Source: JACDAV01 sp964626755
Lineage (GTDB): Bacteria; Chloroflexota; Limnocylindria; Limnocylindrales; CSP1-4
NCBI GenBank assembly: GCA_964626755.1
Contig: CAZVGO010000050.1
Coordinates: 1-64,000 of the forward strand
Length of the DNA: 64,000 nt
Reading direction: 5' to 3'
Position 1 is the first letter of the stretch. Every line of letters starts with the position of its first letter. Under the pieces are notes generated by a model that saw nothing but the letters and a program-made list of their open reading frames with translations, was not told the DNA's origin and made no database searches. A program made the translations under genes and the position numbers. Below, piece after piece: positions 32,926-42,316 of the stretch.

Positions 32926-33620
32926 TCAGTCCTCAGACCCCGTCCCAGGTGGGGGCCGGCGCCCGGCCGGCGCCGGAGCAGTCCGCCAGCCTGCTGTCCC
33001 AGTCGTTCGGCTGGATGTTCGCCGGTCTGCTGCTGACGGCCGCGATCGCCGCGTTTGTCTGGGGCAACGAGCGGATCATCGAGACCGTCGGCGGGTTCTG
33101 GTTCCTTATCTTCTTCGGCCAGCTCGGACTCGCGATCGGGATCCAGGGGCTGATCGGGCGCATCAGCGCGACGCTCGCCCTTGGGCTGTTCTTCGTGTTC
33201 GCGGCCACGATGGGCTTCACGGTCGGCGTGATCGTGTCGTTCTACACGGTCCCCTCGGTCGTCTCGTCGTTCTTCGGCGCCTCGGCGATGTTCGGGGCCG
33301 CTGCGCTCTACGGCTACACGACCAAGCGGTCGCTGACCGGCCTTGGCGGCTTCCTGTTCATGGGCGTGATCGGCCTGATCGTCGCCTCGATCGTCAACGT
33401 GTTCCTCGGCAGCAACCCGATCGGCTGGGTGATCGCCCTCATCGGCGTCATCATCTTCACGGTGATCACGGCATACGACGTCCAGCGGATCAAGTACGGC
33501 GACTACCTCGCGACCACCGGCTCGATCGAGAAGGCGTCCGTGCTTGGCGCGCTCCACCTGTACATCAACTTCGTCAACATCTTCCTGTTCCTGCTCCGCC
33601 TGTTCGGCAGCCGGAACTAG
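32922..33620 (+). CDS. Bax inhibitor-1 / YccA family membrane protein
   Basis: A 232-residue protein with seven hydrophobic helices and a polar N-terminus. SASLLSQSFGWMFAGLLLTAAIAAFVW, GFTVGVIVSFYTVPSVVSSFFGASAMFGAAALYGYTTKRSLTGLG and ALIGVIIFTVITAYDVQRIKYG are typical BI-1/YccA blocks, including the conserved Asp in AYDVQ. Members are pH-sensitive calcium leak channels or protease regulators. Translationally coupled to the adenosyltransferase by an ATGA overlap. Confidence 0.88.
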   Translation: MISPQTPSQVGAGARPAPEQSASLLSQSFGWMFAGLLLTAAIAAFVWGNERIIETVGGFWFLIFFGQLGLAIGIQGLIGRISATLALGLFFVFAATMGFTVGVIVSFYTVPSVVSSFFGASAMFGAAALYGYTTKRSLTGLGGFLFMGVIGLIVASIVNVFLGSNPIGWVIALIGVIIFTVITAYDVQRIKYGDYLATTGSIEKASVLGALHLYINFVNIFLFLLRLFGSRN

Positions 33621-34339
33621 ACGAGCTCGGCCACCGAGCCGAGCACCACGTCGGCGTAGGGCTCCAGGTCGGCGCGCCTCCCCACGCCGGAGAGCACGCC
33701 GACCACGAGGCCTGCCCCTGCCGCGCGACCCATCGCCAGATCGGCCGGCGAGTCGCCCACGATCGCGGTGCGCCCCGGTTCGACGCCCAGCGCACGACAG
33801 ACCGTCCAGACCATCTCCGGGGCGGGTTTCACCGGAACGCCGTCGTCGGCGCACGCAAGCGCATCGACGAGGTCCGCGACTCCCAGGCCGGCGAGGGTCA
33901 GCTCCGTCGGCCGCCGGTCGTCGGAGGTGGCCACGGCAATCCGCCGCCCTGCCGTCCGGAGCGCTGCGAAGAGCGGCCGCAGGTCCGCCAGCGGTCGGGC
34001 GAGGGCCACGGGGTCGGGCGGCTCCCAGGCGCGAGACACGGCAGCCCGCGACTGTCCCTCGTCTACGCCGGCGTCGATCAGCAGCTCCACGGTCACCTCG
34101 TGGAGCCGGGCCATCGGGGTCGCGCCCAGCGGCCCACCGGCGATCGTCCGGCCCGTGGACGCGTCGAACCCCAGGGCGTCAAAGAGTCCCGGCGCGAGGA
34201 TCCGGCCGGTCAGTGATTCGAGCCGTCCGGCGAGCGCGACGACCCAAGGGCCCCACATCGCGTCGAAGTCGATGAGGGTGCCGTCCTTGTCGAAGATCAC
34301 GAGGTCGATGCCGTCGAGCCGCCCGGCGCCCTTGGTCAC
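33617..34339 (-). CDS. HAD-superfamily hydrolase (phosphatase)
   Basis: A 240-residue haloacid dehalogenase-like phosphatase. Motif I FDKDGTLID carries both catalytic aspartates (about residues 16-24), motif II is AVATSDDRR, motif III KPAPEMV and motif IV GDSPADLAMG. The helical cap lies between motifs I and II, as in phosphoglycolate phosphatases. The gene overlaps the ABC ATPase stop by four bases, so it is the last gene of the importer operon and may act on the imported compound. Substrate not predictable. Confidence 0.85.
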   Translation of the reverse strand: MTKGAGRLDGIDLVIFDKDGTLIDFDAMWGPWVVALAGRLESLTGRILAPGLFDALGFDASTGRTIAGGPLGATPMARLHEVTVELLIDAGVDEGQSRAAVSRAWEPPDPVALARPLADLRPLFAALRTAGRRIAVATSDDRRPTELTLAGLGVADLVDALACADDGVPVKPAPEMVWTVCRALGVEPGRTAIVGDSPADLAMGRAAGAGLVVGVLSGVGRRADLEPYADVVLGSVAELV

Positions 34340-35433
34340 ACCGCCATTGGGTCCGCCGGCGACGCGGTCGCGGTGCCCTCGAGCACGAGCGTCGCCTCAC
34401 GCGGAAAGGAGATCGTGACGACCTCACCGACTGCCGGCAGCGTGAGATGCGGGTCGTTGAACGTGTCGAGCGAGACGCTCGCCCCATCGCCCAGGCCCAC
34501 CCGCATGCGGACGATCGAGCCGAGGAAGCCGACGTCCTCGAGTGGTCCGCGCAGCCGGTTCTCGCCGCCGCCCTCGCCGAGCGCCATGCTCTCCGGCCGC
34601 AGGGCGATCGACACGACCCCGTTCGTCCCCCCGCCGGTCAGCGATTTGGCGGCACGGATCTCCTGGCCGTAGACCGAGAGCCGCCCGGTCGCGGCGTCGA
34701 TGACCTGCACCGGCAGGAGGTTGAGCGTGCCCACGAACGAGGCGACGAACGAGGTGGACGGGAAGTTGTAGATCTCCGCCGGTGTCCCGATCTGTTCGAT
34801 CCGGCCCTCGCTCATCACGACCACCCGGTCGGACAGCGAGAGCGCCTCCTCCTGGTCGTGGGTGACGTACACCGTCGTGATCCCGAGCTGGCGCTGGATC
34901 GCCCGGATCTGTTGTCGCAGCGCGACCCGGATCTTCGCGTCGAGCGCCGACAACGGCTCGTCGAGGAGGAGCACTTGTGGCTCGATCGCGAGAGCGCGGG
35001 CGAGCGCGACGCGCTGCTGCTGACCGCCGGACAGCTGCCACGGATAGCGGTCGCCTCGCCCCGGCAGCGCGATGAGATCGAGCAGCTCGCCGACGCGCTG
35101 CCGGATCGCGGAGGCGGGGCGCTTGCGGACCTTGAGGCCGAAACCGATGTTGTCGGCGACGCTCATGTTCGGGAAGAGGGCATACGACTGGAAGACCATT
35201 CCGACGTTGCGCTGGTTCGGCGGCTGGCGGGTGATCTCCATTCCGTCGACGACGATCGAGCCGGCCGTAGGCTGCTCGAAGCCGGCGATCATCCGGAGCG
35301 TCGTGGTCTTGCCGCAGCCGCTGGGGCCCAGGAACGAGACGAACTCACCGCGAGCCGCAGACAGGTTGAAGTCCTCGACCGCGACGATTTCGCCGAACCG
35401 CTTCTGGACGCCGGTCAGGTCGAGAAAGCCCAT
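34336..35433 (-). CDS. ABC transporter ATP-binding protein (polyamine/iron type)
   Basis: A 365-residue importer ATPase of the PotA/FbpC group. Walker A GPSGCGKTT (about residues 35-43), Q-loop MVFQSYALFP, signature LSGGQQQRVALARAL, Walker B LLLDEPLSALD and switch VTHDQEEAL are all intact; a C-terminal TOBE-like domain starts near residue 240 (ALRPESMAL). ATG 35433 has AGGGG at ribosome-site distance. It drives the two permeases encoded just upstream. Confidence 0.9.
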   Translation of the reverse strand: MGFLDLTGVQKRFGEIVAVEDFNLSAARGEFVSFLGPSGCGKTTTLRMIAGFEQPTAGSIVVDGMEITRQPPNQRNVGMVFQSYALFPNMSVADNIGFGLKVRKRPASAIRQRVGELLDLIALPGRGDRYPWQLSGGQQQRVALARALAIEPQVLLLDEPLSALDAKIRVALRQQIRAIQRQLGITTVYVTHDQEEALSLSDRVVVMSEGRIEQIGTPAEIYNFPSTSFVASFVGTLNLLPVQVIDAATGRLSVYGQEIRAAKSLTGGGTNGVVSIALRPESMALGEGGGENRLRGPLEDVGFLGSIVRMRVGLGDGASVSLDTFNDPHLTLPAVGEVVTISFPREATLVLEGTATASPADPMAV

Positions 35434-35444
35434 GTTCGTCCCCT

Positions 35445-36287
35445 CTACCGTGCACCCGCGACCTGGACCCGCTGGCGCGAGCCACGGCCGAGGAGGGCAA
35501 TCGCCACCATGGCGATCCAGGTGAGCCCGAAGCTGATGAGCGAAACGGCCGCCCCCTGGAATGGCTGGCTGCTCCGTCCGAGGAGAGACAGGTACGGGCC
35601 GAACGCTTGGGACCTCGCGAGGACCTGGGCGATCGTGTACTCGCCGATGACGATCGCCAACGTCAGGAAGGCCCCGGAGAGAAGCGCCGTCCGAAGGTTC
35701 GGGAAGATCACCCGCCACAGGATCCGGGTCCAGCCGGAGCCGAGGCTCTGGGCCGCCTCGGTCAGCGTTCGAACGTCGATGGCCGCCAGGCCCGTGTCGA
35801 CCGCCCTGTACATGTACGGGAACGACAGGATCACGTATGCGGCGACGAGCAGGATGTTGAGCCCGAGGTCGGTCGCGGCGAGAACGATGATCGGGCTGCC
35901 GCCACCGTAGATCCTGATGAGCCCGAAGGCGAGGACGATCGGCGGGACGACGAACGGCATGAGTGTCACGAACTCGACCACGGGCCGGAGGCGAGGGACC
36001 TTGAGTCGGACCCAGTAGGCCGTCGGCACGATGATCAACAGGCTGATGATGATGGTGACGATGCCGGCGGCGAACGAATAGAGGAGGCCGCCGATGAAGC
36101 CCGGGTCGGCAAGGACCTGACGGTAGGCGAGGAAGCTGTCCGGTCGGGTCCGTGTCGAGTGGAGATAGGTGCCGATCAGCGGCAGGACGAAATAGAGCCC
36201 GCCGACGATGAACACCAGCCACGCCAGCGGGTTGCCCAGCGAGAGCCGGCGACGCGCGCGACTCCCCGAGACCGGCCCGCCGGTCAT
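35445..36287 (-). CDS. ABC transporter permease (second subunit)
   Basis: A 280-residue inner-membrane protein with six hydrophobic segments. The EAA loop is visible as TLTEAAQSLGSGWTRILWRVIFPNLRTAL, which contacts the ATPase. It starts within the stop of the first permease (overlap 36284-36287). Similarity is to PotC/FbpB-like importer permeases. Confidence 0.88.
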   Translation of the reverse strand: MTGGPVSGSRARRRLSLGNPLAWLVFIVGGLYFVLPLIGTYLHSTRTRPDSFLAYRQVLADPGFIGGLLYSFAAGIVTIIISLLIIVPTAYWVRLKVPRLRPVVEFVTLMPFVVPPIVLAFGLIRIYGGGSPIIVLAATDLGLNILLVAAYVILSFPYMYRAVDTGLAAIDVRTLTEAAQSLGSGWTRILWRVIFPNLRTALLSGAFLTLAIVIGEYTIAQVLARSQAFGPYLSLLGRSSQPFQGAAVSLISFGLTWIAMVAIALLGRGSRQRVQVAGAR

Positions 36288-37183
36288 GCGCGCAGCCACC
36301 GCTCGGCCCGTCGCTGGAGGATGGCATAAAGAGCAATCGAGATCGCCATGATCCCGACCATCCCCATCGCCACGGCGTAGCCCAGCCCTGGATTGTGGAG
36401 GACGTCGCCGCGGATCTGGGAGCTGATGACGAGGGTGACGATGTTGAGCGTCCCGCCGGTCAGCTGGTAGGCGGTCGCCTGGGCACCGAACGCGTTGCCG
36501 AACAGCAGGATCATCGTCCCGAGGATCGACGGCGTGAGGATCGGCAGGGCGACGTAGCGCCAGTACTGCTGGGTTGACGCGCCCATGTTCTCGGCCGCCT
36601 CGCGCCACTCCCGGCGCAGGCCCTCGAGGGCCGGGGCGATGATCAGCACCATGAGCGGGAACTGAAAGTAGAGGTAGACGATCTCCAGGCCGAGCTTGCC
36701 GGTCAGCCTGAAGCCCGGGTAGATCTCGATCCCTACCTCCTCCAGGAGGGAGGTCACGAACCCGGAGGCACCGAGCGTGAAGATGAACGCGAGGGCAAGT
36801 GGCACGCCGGCGAAGTTCGAGGCCACCCCGGAGAACGTCATGAGCGCTGATCGCAGGATCCGGGGCAAGCCGCCGAGGATCACAGACCACGCCAGGAGCA
36901 GACCAAAGAGCCCGCCGACGATCGCCGTGACGAGGCTGACCTCGATGCTGTTGGCGAACGCGGTTGGGATGACCCCGGTCGACAGGTCTCTGTAGTTATC
37001 GAGGGTCAGCGCGCCCTGGTTGTTCTGGACGCTGCCGACCACGAGGAACACGACCGGCAGGAACATGAACGCCGTGCAGAACAGAAAGAACGGGACGAGC
37101 CCCAGCCAGGACCAGGCAAGCCGGCGACCGGCAGGGCGCGCACGGGGCGCGCCCTGCTCAGCCGCCGATACTGCTCCCGTCAC
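36284..37183 (-). CDS. ABC transporter permease (first subunit)
   Basis: A 299-residue inner-membrane protein with six segments. The EAA loop reads EWREAAENMGASTQQYWRYVALPILTPSILG. The first helix (WLGLVPFFLFCTAFMFLPVVFLVV) and a long outside loop with QNNQGALTLDNYRDL are like PotB/AfuB permeases. It partners with the second permease and lies 27 bases downstream of the binding-protein gene. Confidence 0.88.
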   Translation of the reverse strand: MTGAVSAAEQGAPRARPAGRRLAWSWLGLVPFFLFCTAFMFLPVVFLVVGSVQNNQGALTLDNYRDLSTGVIPTAFANSIEVSLVTAIVGGLFGLLLAWSVILGGLPRILRSALMTFSGVASNFAGVPLALAFIFTLGASGFVTSLLEEVGIEIYPGFRLTGKLGLEIVYLYFQFPLMVLIIAPALEGLRREWREAAENMGASTQQYWRYVALPILTPSILGTMILLFGNAFGAQATAYQLTGGTLNIVTLVISSQIRGDVLHNPGLGYAVAMGMVGIMAISIALYAILQRRAERWLRA

Positions 37184-37210
37184 GGCTGGAGTGCCGCGGC
37201 TCGTCCGTGG

Positions 37211-38380
37211 CTACCCGATGGGCGCCCCGACGGCTGAATCCCAGTTTTCGGTGATGAGCTTGGTTGCCGCGTTGAGCTGGTCGAGGCTGGGGAAGACAGC
37301 GCCCGCAACGTCCGGCAGCTTGGCGAGCTGATCGGACGGGACCTTGTCGTTCGCGACGAGATCCTCGTAGCGGATCGGATGGCAGTAGCCCTTCAGCCAG
37401 ATGTTCTGCCCCTCGTCCGAGTACAGGAACTCCTGCCACAGCTTGGCCGCATTTGGATGCGGTGCGTAGGCGCTGATCCCCTGGACGTAGACGCCGGCGA
37501 ACCGACCCGATGTCGGGACGACGACCTCGATCACCGGGCCGCCGCTGGCGGCTGACGCGTCACGGCTGGACAGAGCGTTGTAGGTCCACCGGATCGTGAT
37601 CGGCGTCTCGCCGGCGGCAACCGTGGCCGCGGTGGCAATCGTCGGATTCAGGTTGCCGGCGTCGTTGAGCTGCTTGAAGAAGTCGAGACCCGGCTGGGCG
37701 TTGTCCAGCGACCCACCGTTGGCGAGGCCCGCGGCGTAGACAGTCTGGATCGCCTGGTTCGAGGTCCGCGGGTCACCGGCGAGGGCGACCTGACCCTCGT
37801 ACTCGGGCTTGAGCAGGTCGGACCAGTCCTGGGGGACGTTGTCCACCTCGTCCGTGTTCACCTCGAACGAGAGGACGCCGTAGTAGTCGCCCCACCAGTA
37901 GCCGTCCTGATCCTTGGCGTCGCCGGGGATCGACTCCCACGTCGCAACCTTGTAGGGGGCCAGGAGGCTCTCGCCCTTTGCGAGCGGGCCGAACGACAGG
38001 CCCACGTCGATGACGTCGGGCGCCGTGGGACCGGGATTGTCCTTGTTGGCGCGGATCGCCTCGACCTCGTCGCCCGATCCGGCGTTCGGGTCGAGCTCGT
38101 TCACTGCGAGCCCAGTGCGCGTCTTGAACGTTTCGATCGACTCTCCGTAGTTGCACCAGTCATGGGGCAGGGCGATCGTCGTCACGGTTTCCTCGGCCTT
38201 CGCAGCGGCGAGGAGGGTCGGATCGGGAACGAATTCGTCGTACCCGCCGGCTGCGGGTGGCTGCGAGGCGGCCGGGGTCGAAGCCGACGGAGACGTGGCG
38301 GCGCCACCGCACGCGCCGACGATGAGGGCCAGAGTGGCCACCAGGCTCAGCGGACGGAACAGTGTTCGATGACCAGTCAA
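37211..38380 (-). CDS. ABC transporter substrate-binding lipoprotein (polyamine/iron/phosphonate type)
   Basis: A 389-residue class-II binding protein. It has a lipoprotein signal (LATLALIVGACGG with the lipobox Cys near residue 24), a Ser/Ala/Pro linker and two lobes. APDVIDVGLSFGPLA, YWWGDYYGVLSFEVNTDEV, WSDLLKPEYEGQVALAGDPRTSN and GGPVIEVVVPTSG are typical of the Fe3+/2-aminoethylphosphonate/polyamine binding family. The ligand is not evident. It starts with TTG; GAGGAG eight bases upstream supports this start. It is the first gene of the importer operon. Confidence 0.88.
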   Translation of the reverse strand: MTGHRTLFRPLSLVATLALIVGACGGAATSPSASTPAASQPPAAGGYDEFVPDPTLLAAAKAEETVTTIALPHDWCNYGESIETFKTRTGLAVNELDPNAGSGDEVEAIRANKDNPGPTAPDVIDVGLSFGPLAKGESLLAPYKVATWESIPGDAKDQDGYWWGDYYGVLSFEVNTDEVDNVPQDWSDLLKPEYEGQVALAGDPRTSNQAIQTVYAAGLANGGSLDNAQPGLDFFKQLNDAGNLNPTIATAATVAAGETPITIRWTYNALSSRDASAASGGPVIEVVVPTSGRFAGVYVQGISAYAPHPNAAKLWQEFLYSDEGQNIWLKGYCHPIRYEDLVANDKVPSDQLAKLPDVAGAVFPSLDQLNAATKLITENWDSAVGAPIG

Positions 38381-38619
38381 GTTCGCTTCTCCTCTTCACG
38401 AGATGAACGGGCCCGGTCCCGACGACGCGCCTCCTCCGGGCGCTCTTGCCGGGCCCTGCCGACGGGGCCGCACCGAAACCCTCCGCGGTCGTCGGCCTCC
38501 TCCGGGTGCATTTGACCCCGCGCGCGGCGGGGCGTCAAGTTTGGACTGCGCCCGGCCTATACTCCCACGATCCGCGCGCCGAACGGTTGCGCCCCGGCCG
38601 CGCGGGGGAGGAACGGTCG
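38381..38619. promoter_or_regulatory. Divergent promoter region
   Basis: This 239-base gap separates the importer operon (minus) from the nucleotidyltransferase-like gene (plus). A TATACT hexamer at 38558-38563 is the best -10 on the plus strand, giving a leader of about 50 bases; no strong -35 is placed 16-18 bases upstream. No clear operator was seen. Confidence 0.4.
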
Positions 38620-39453
38620 ATGACCGCTGGGGCTGGCGTCAACGGCGTCAACGACGCCCGGACCCTCGAGGACCCGCTCGCGGAAGCGCTGCGCATCGTG
38701 GGGGTGGCGGACGGACGCGGGCTGCTCGTCCGGCTGATGGGCGGCATGGCCATCAGGGCCCATGCCCCGGACTGGCTCGCCCGGACCCGACGCAAGGAGG
38801 TCGATCTCGACTTCGCCACGCGGTCGCGCGACCGGGTGGCGTTCTTCGCGCTCCTCGAGGACGAGGGCTACACGCCGGACAGACAGCACAACGCGCTGTT
38901 CGGCCAGAAGCAGGCCTACTTCGTCGATGCGCCTCGCCAGCGCCCCGTCGATGTCCTCGTCGACCGCCTCGAGATGTGCCATCGGTTCGACTTCGCCGAC
39001 CGCCTCGGGGTCTCCACACCGACGCTCCCCGTGGCGGAGCTCCTCCTGTCGAAGCTCCAGGTCATGAAGATCAACCGCAAGGACGTCCTCGACGCGCTCG
39101 CCCTCCTGGCCGAGCATCCCCTCGGCCAGGACGACGGCTCGGTCGACGCGACCCACGGCGAGGGCCGGATCAACGTCCCCCGGATCCTCGCCTTCACCTC
39201 GACCGATTGGGGCTGGTGGCGCACGGTGACCGGCAACCTCGACAAGCTCGGCCAGTACCTCGCGACGGACATGGAGGAGGGCGACCTGGACGTCGGACGC
39301 GCGCTCAGGTTCGACCCGGCCGCCCAGGTTGCCGCGCTCCGGAAGGCGATCGACGACGGTCCCAAGTCGACGAAGTGGCGGCTCCGGGCGCGGATCGGCG
39401 AGCGCGTCCCGTGGTACGCCGACCCCGAAGAAGTCGCGCACGGGCCACAGTGA
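38620..39453 (+). CDS. Nucleotidyltransferase-like protein of unknown role
   Basis: A 277-residue soluble protein. LMGGMAIRAHAPDWL followed by RRKEVDLDFATRSRD fits the GG...DxD metal-binding pattern of minimal or AbiEii-like nucleotidyltransferases, and VDVLVDRLEMCHRFDFADRL plus LLLSKLQVMKINRKDVLDALALL resemble the DUF6036/AbiEii helix region. Assignment is by pattern only. GGAGGA eight bases before ATG 38620 supports the start. The metallophosphoesterase begins five bases after its stop, suggesting one transcript. Confidence 0.6.
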   Translation: MTAGAGVNGVNDARTLEDPLAEALRIVGVADGRGLLVRLMGGMAIRAHAPDWLARTRRKEVDLDFATRSRDRVAFFALLEDEGYTPDRQHNALFGQKQAYFVDAPRQRPVDVLVDRLEMCHRFDFADRLGVSTPTLPVAELLLSKLQVMKINRKDVLDALALLAEHPLGQDDGSVDATHGEGRINVPRILAFTSTDWGWWRTVTGNLDKLGQYLATDMEEGDLDVGRALRFDPAAQVAALRKAIDDGPKSTKWRLRARIGERVPWYADPEEVAHGPQ

Positions 39454-39457
39454 GGCC

Positions 39458-40399
39458 ATGAGGATCTTCTTCGCCACGGACATCCACGGGTCGGAGGTCT
39501 GCTGGCGCAAGTTCCTCAACGCTGGTGCGTACCACCAGGCGGACGTGCTGATCATGGGTGGGGACATGACCGGCAAGGCGATGGTGCCCATCGTCGGGAA
39601 CGGAGGCGGGACCTGGGAGGTCACGCTCCAGGAGCAGCGCCACACGCTGACCGGCGAGGACGAGCTGAAGACCATGGAGAAGCGGGTCCTCGATCGGGGC
39701 TACTACCCGGTCCGGCTCTCGCGGGACGAGGTCGACGCCTGGTCCGCCGATCCCGCCCTGGTCGATGCGCGGTTCAAGCAGGAGATGCTCGGCGCGGTCG
39801 AGCGCTGGATGGCCCTCGCCGACGAGCGCCTCAAGGGCTCGAAGATCCGGTGCATCGTCTCGCCTGCCAACGACGACATGTTCGAGATCGATCCGCTCAT
39901 CGAGCGCGCGGAGCGGGTCGACCTGGGCGAGGGCAACACGATCGCCCTCGACGGCTTCACCGTCGTCTCGACTGGTTGGGCGAACCCGACCCCGTGGAAG
40001 ACGTTCCGCGAGCTGCCCGAGGACGAGCTCAAGACGCGGATCGACGGCCTCCTGGGCAGCGTCCCCGACGCCCACCGGGCGATCTTCAACTTCCACGCTC
40101 CGCCGTACGGCTCCAACCTCGACTCGGCCCCCCAGATCGACGCCGACATGAAGTACGTGGCAGGCGGCCAGGCGCTCATCCCGGTCGGTTCTCACGCGGT
40201 TCGCGACGCGATCGCCGAGTACGGACCGGTCCTGTCGCTCCACGGTCACATCCACGAGGGTCGGGGAGCCGTGAAGCTGGGGCGGACGCTGGCCGTCAAC
40301 CCCGGCAGCACCTACGAGGACGGCGTGCTCCAGGCCGCCATCGTCGATCTCGACTCGAAGAAAGGCGAGGTGAAGCGCTACCTGCTGATCAACGGCTGA
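39458..40399 (+). CDS. Calcineurin-like metallophosphoesterase
   Basis: A 313-residue phosphoesterase. The metal-binding motifs appear in order: ATDIHGSE (D-x-H) at the N-terminus, IMGGDMTG (GD), SPANDDM (GN-D/H like) near residue 145, and HGHIHEGRGAVKLGR, VNPGSTYEDGV (GHxH region) near the C-terminus. The usual GNHD is SPANDDM here. Substrate unknown; nucleotidyltransferase-like and permease genes flank it on the same strand. Confidence 0.85.
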   Translation: MRIFFATDIHGSEVCWRKFLNAGAYHQADVLIMGGDMTGKAMVPIVGNGGGTWEVTLQEQRHTLTGEDELKTMEKRVLDRGYYPVRLSRDEVDAWSADPALVDARFKQEMLGAVERWMALADERLKGSKIRCIVSPANDDMFEIDPLIERAERVDLGEGNTIALDGFTVVSTGWANPTPWKTFRELPEDELKTRIDGLLGSVPDAHRAIFNFHAPPYGSNLDSAPQIDADMKYVAGGQALIPVGSHAVRDAIAEYGPVLSLHGHIHEGRGAVKLGRTLAVNPGSTYEDGVLQAAIVDLDSKKGEVKRYLLING

Positions 40400-40437
40400 C
40401 CCGCTTCGGAGGGAGTAGGGAGAAAGAGGAGGGAACC

Positions 40438-42243
40438 ATGGCATCGGTGCCCGACGCGCCGACTGGGGCGAGGGCCGCGCCGTCGCTCTTCCTGCGCAAC
40501 GCGACAGGCCTGGTCAAAGGGTGGTCCGGGTTCGACGCGTTTGTCTACTCGTTCATGTCCGTGAACCTCGTCACCCTGGGGATGTTCTACAGCTTCCCGG
40601 TGTTCGGATGGCAAGCCGATGGCTCGCCGATCGCCGCGATCGTGCTGTCGGCCATTGCGGTGACATTCCTGGCGATCGCCTACGCTGGGCTCATCGCGGT
40701 CATGCCGCGGGCCGGCGGCGACTACATCTGGCAGAGCCGCGTCCTCGACGGGATTCCGGGCGCGGTCGTCGGCGCGGTCGTCCTCGGCGTCGGGGCGTTC
40801 CTCGTCGCAGGGGCCCTCGGCCTCGGCGACGTTGGCGCCCTCGCGCTCGGCGCCGGCGGCGCTGTCGCGGGGGTCCTGCTCGGCCTCCGGCGCGGTGGAA
40901 TCGGCTTCGTGCTGGCCGCCACCGGGTGGTGGTTCATCCTGGCCCTGTGGGCGCCGATCTACGGCGCGATTCTCAACATCGAGTTCGTCCAGCCGCTCGC
41001 GGCGCTGGCCGGTCTCCCGGACGTCGCATCGTTCTTCGGCACCCCCGACGGAACATTCGCGGTGTCGATCATCGTGATCGCCCTGGTGACGGTACTCGTG
41101 TCGCTCGGGATGGCCGGCTATGCGCGGATCCAGCGGCTGAGCCTGTACGTGGGTCTGGCCGCGCTGGCCGTTCTGTTGGTCCTGATGCTGGTGTCGTCGC
41201 AGGCCAACTTCCAGGCTGCGTTCGATCGGGAGGCGTCGACCCTGTTCGGCGTCAGCGGCGCTTACGAGGCCACCATCGCCGCCGAATCTGGCTTCGGTTA
41301 TGCGTTCGAAGACCTCAACCCGCTGGGATTCGGTCCGGGCACCTTCCTGCTGATCCCGTTCATGATGTTCTGGATCCTCTACCCGAACTGGGGGGCCACC
41401 CTGTACGGAGAGGTCCGCGGATCCGGCGACTTCCGCAAGGTCCTCAACGGCATGCTCGGTGGGATCTGGATCGTGACGATCCTCGCCGTTATCTTCATCC
41501 TCCTGGCCGCGAAGACCTTCGGGTGGGTGTTCTTCCAGAGCACGAACGTCAACTTCCTCGACGCGTATTACGGCGTCGAGGGCGCCCCTGCACCGGTGAT
41601 TCCGATCTGGGGTTATCCGTTCCTGCTGGCGTCGTTCCTCGTCGACAGCCGGATCTTCCAGATCATCCTCGTTGTGCTGGCCGGCGCCTGGTTCCTCGGT
41701 TGGGCCGGAACGCTCTTCCTCTCGTCGACCCGGATGATCTTCGCGGCTGCCTTCGACCGGATCCTCCCGGAGGCCGCGGCTCGCGTTTCGGATCGGGGCG
41801 TGCCCTGGGTGGCGCTCCTCCTGATCATGATTCCGTCCGTCGTGCTGAGCTGGTTCTACGCGTACAACGCGGACTTCGTCGGGCTGACACTCGACGCATC
41901 CCTCGTCATCGCGGTGACCTTCCTCGGCAGTACGATCGCCGCCACGATCCTGCCGTGGTGGAAACCGGGCGTATACCGGAGCTCGCCGGTGGCCCGCTAC
42001 AACGTGGGACCGATCCCTCTGATCAGCCTGGCAGGCGCCATCACCACGGTGTTTCTCGTATGGACCCTGTGGCAGTGGCTGACGAATTCGCTCTATGGGA
42101 TTGGGGTCGGGAACACCCAGTCGATCATCTTCCTCGGGATCCTCTACGGCCTCGCGGTCGTCGTCTACGTCGCCGCTCGCCTCTACCGGCGGGCCACCGG
42201 CGTGAACCTCGACGCGATCCACGCGGAGATCCCGGCCGAGTAA
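40438..42243 (+). CDS. APC-superfamily amino acid/amine permease
   Basis: A 601-residue transporter with about 12-14 hydrophobic segments. SVNLVTLGMFYSFPVF and YAGLIAVMPRAGGDYIWQSRVLDGIPGAVVGAV match the first and third helices of amino acid permeases (PRAGGDYxW motif). It is longer than usual owing to an insertion after helix 3. GAGGAGGGAACC before the ATG is a clear ribosome site. A strong hairpin terminator follows at 42255. Next to the aldehyde dehydrogenase and demethylating flavoprotein genes it probably brings in an amino acid or methylated amine. Confidence 0.88.
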   Translation: MASVPDAPTGARAAPSLFLRNATGLVKGWSGFDAFVYSFMSVNLVTLGMFYSFPVFGWQADGSPIAAIVLSAIAVTFLAIAYAGLIAVMPRAGGDYIWQSRVLDGIPGAVVGAVVLGVGAFLVAGALGLGDVGALALGAGGAVAGVLLGLRRGGIGFVLAATGWWFILALWAPIYGAILNIEFVQPLAALAGLPDVASFFGTPDGTFAVSIIVIALVTVLVSLGMAGYARIQRLSLYVGLAALAVLLVLMLVSSQANFQAAFDREASTLFGVSGAYEATIAAESGFGYAFEDLNPLGFGPGTFLLIPFMMFWILYPNWGATLYGEVRGSGDFRKVLNGMLGGIWIVTILAVIFILLAAKTFGWVFFQSTNVNFLDAYYGVEGAPAPVIPIWGYPFLLASFLVDSRIFQIILVVLAGAWFLGWAGTLFLSSTRMIFAAAFDRILPEAAARVSDRGVPWVALLLIMIPSVVLSWFYAYNADFVGLTLDASLVIAVTFLGSTIAATILPWWKPGVYRSSPVARYNVGPIPLISLAGAITTVFLVWTLWQWLTNSLYGIGVGNTQSIIFLGILYGLAVVVYVAARLYRRATGVNLDAIHAEIPAE

Positions 42244-42254
42244 CGGCCGATCCG

Positions 42255-42281
42255 CCCGGGCGCCGGACTTCGGCGCCCGGG
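42255..42281 (+). terminator. GC-rich hairpin after the permease gene
   Basis: Perfect 11-bp stem: CCCGGGCGCCG pairs with CGGCGCCCGGG around GACTT, 11 bases after the stop, followed by TTCC. It could be an intrinsic terminator or attenuator between the permease and aldehyde dehydrogenase genes. Confidence 0.6.
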
Positions 42282-42316
42282 TTCCGGCCTTGCTCGAACC
42301 GGATGTCGGTGAGGCG

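Noticed and set aside
34336..36336. One long 666-codon frame as a single fused ABC protein
   Set aside because: The first part is an out-of-frame shadow of the permease; the ATPase proper starts at 35433 with a ribosome site.
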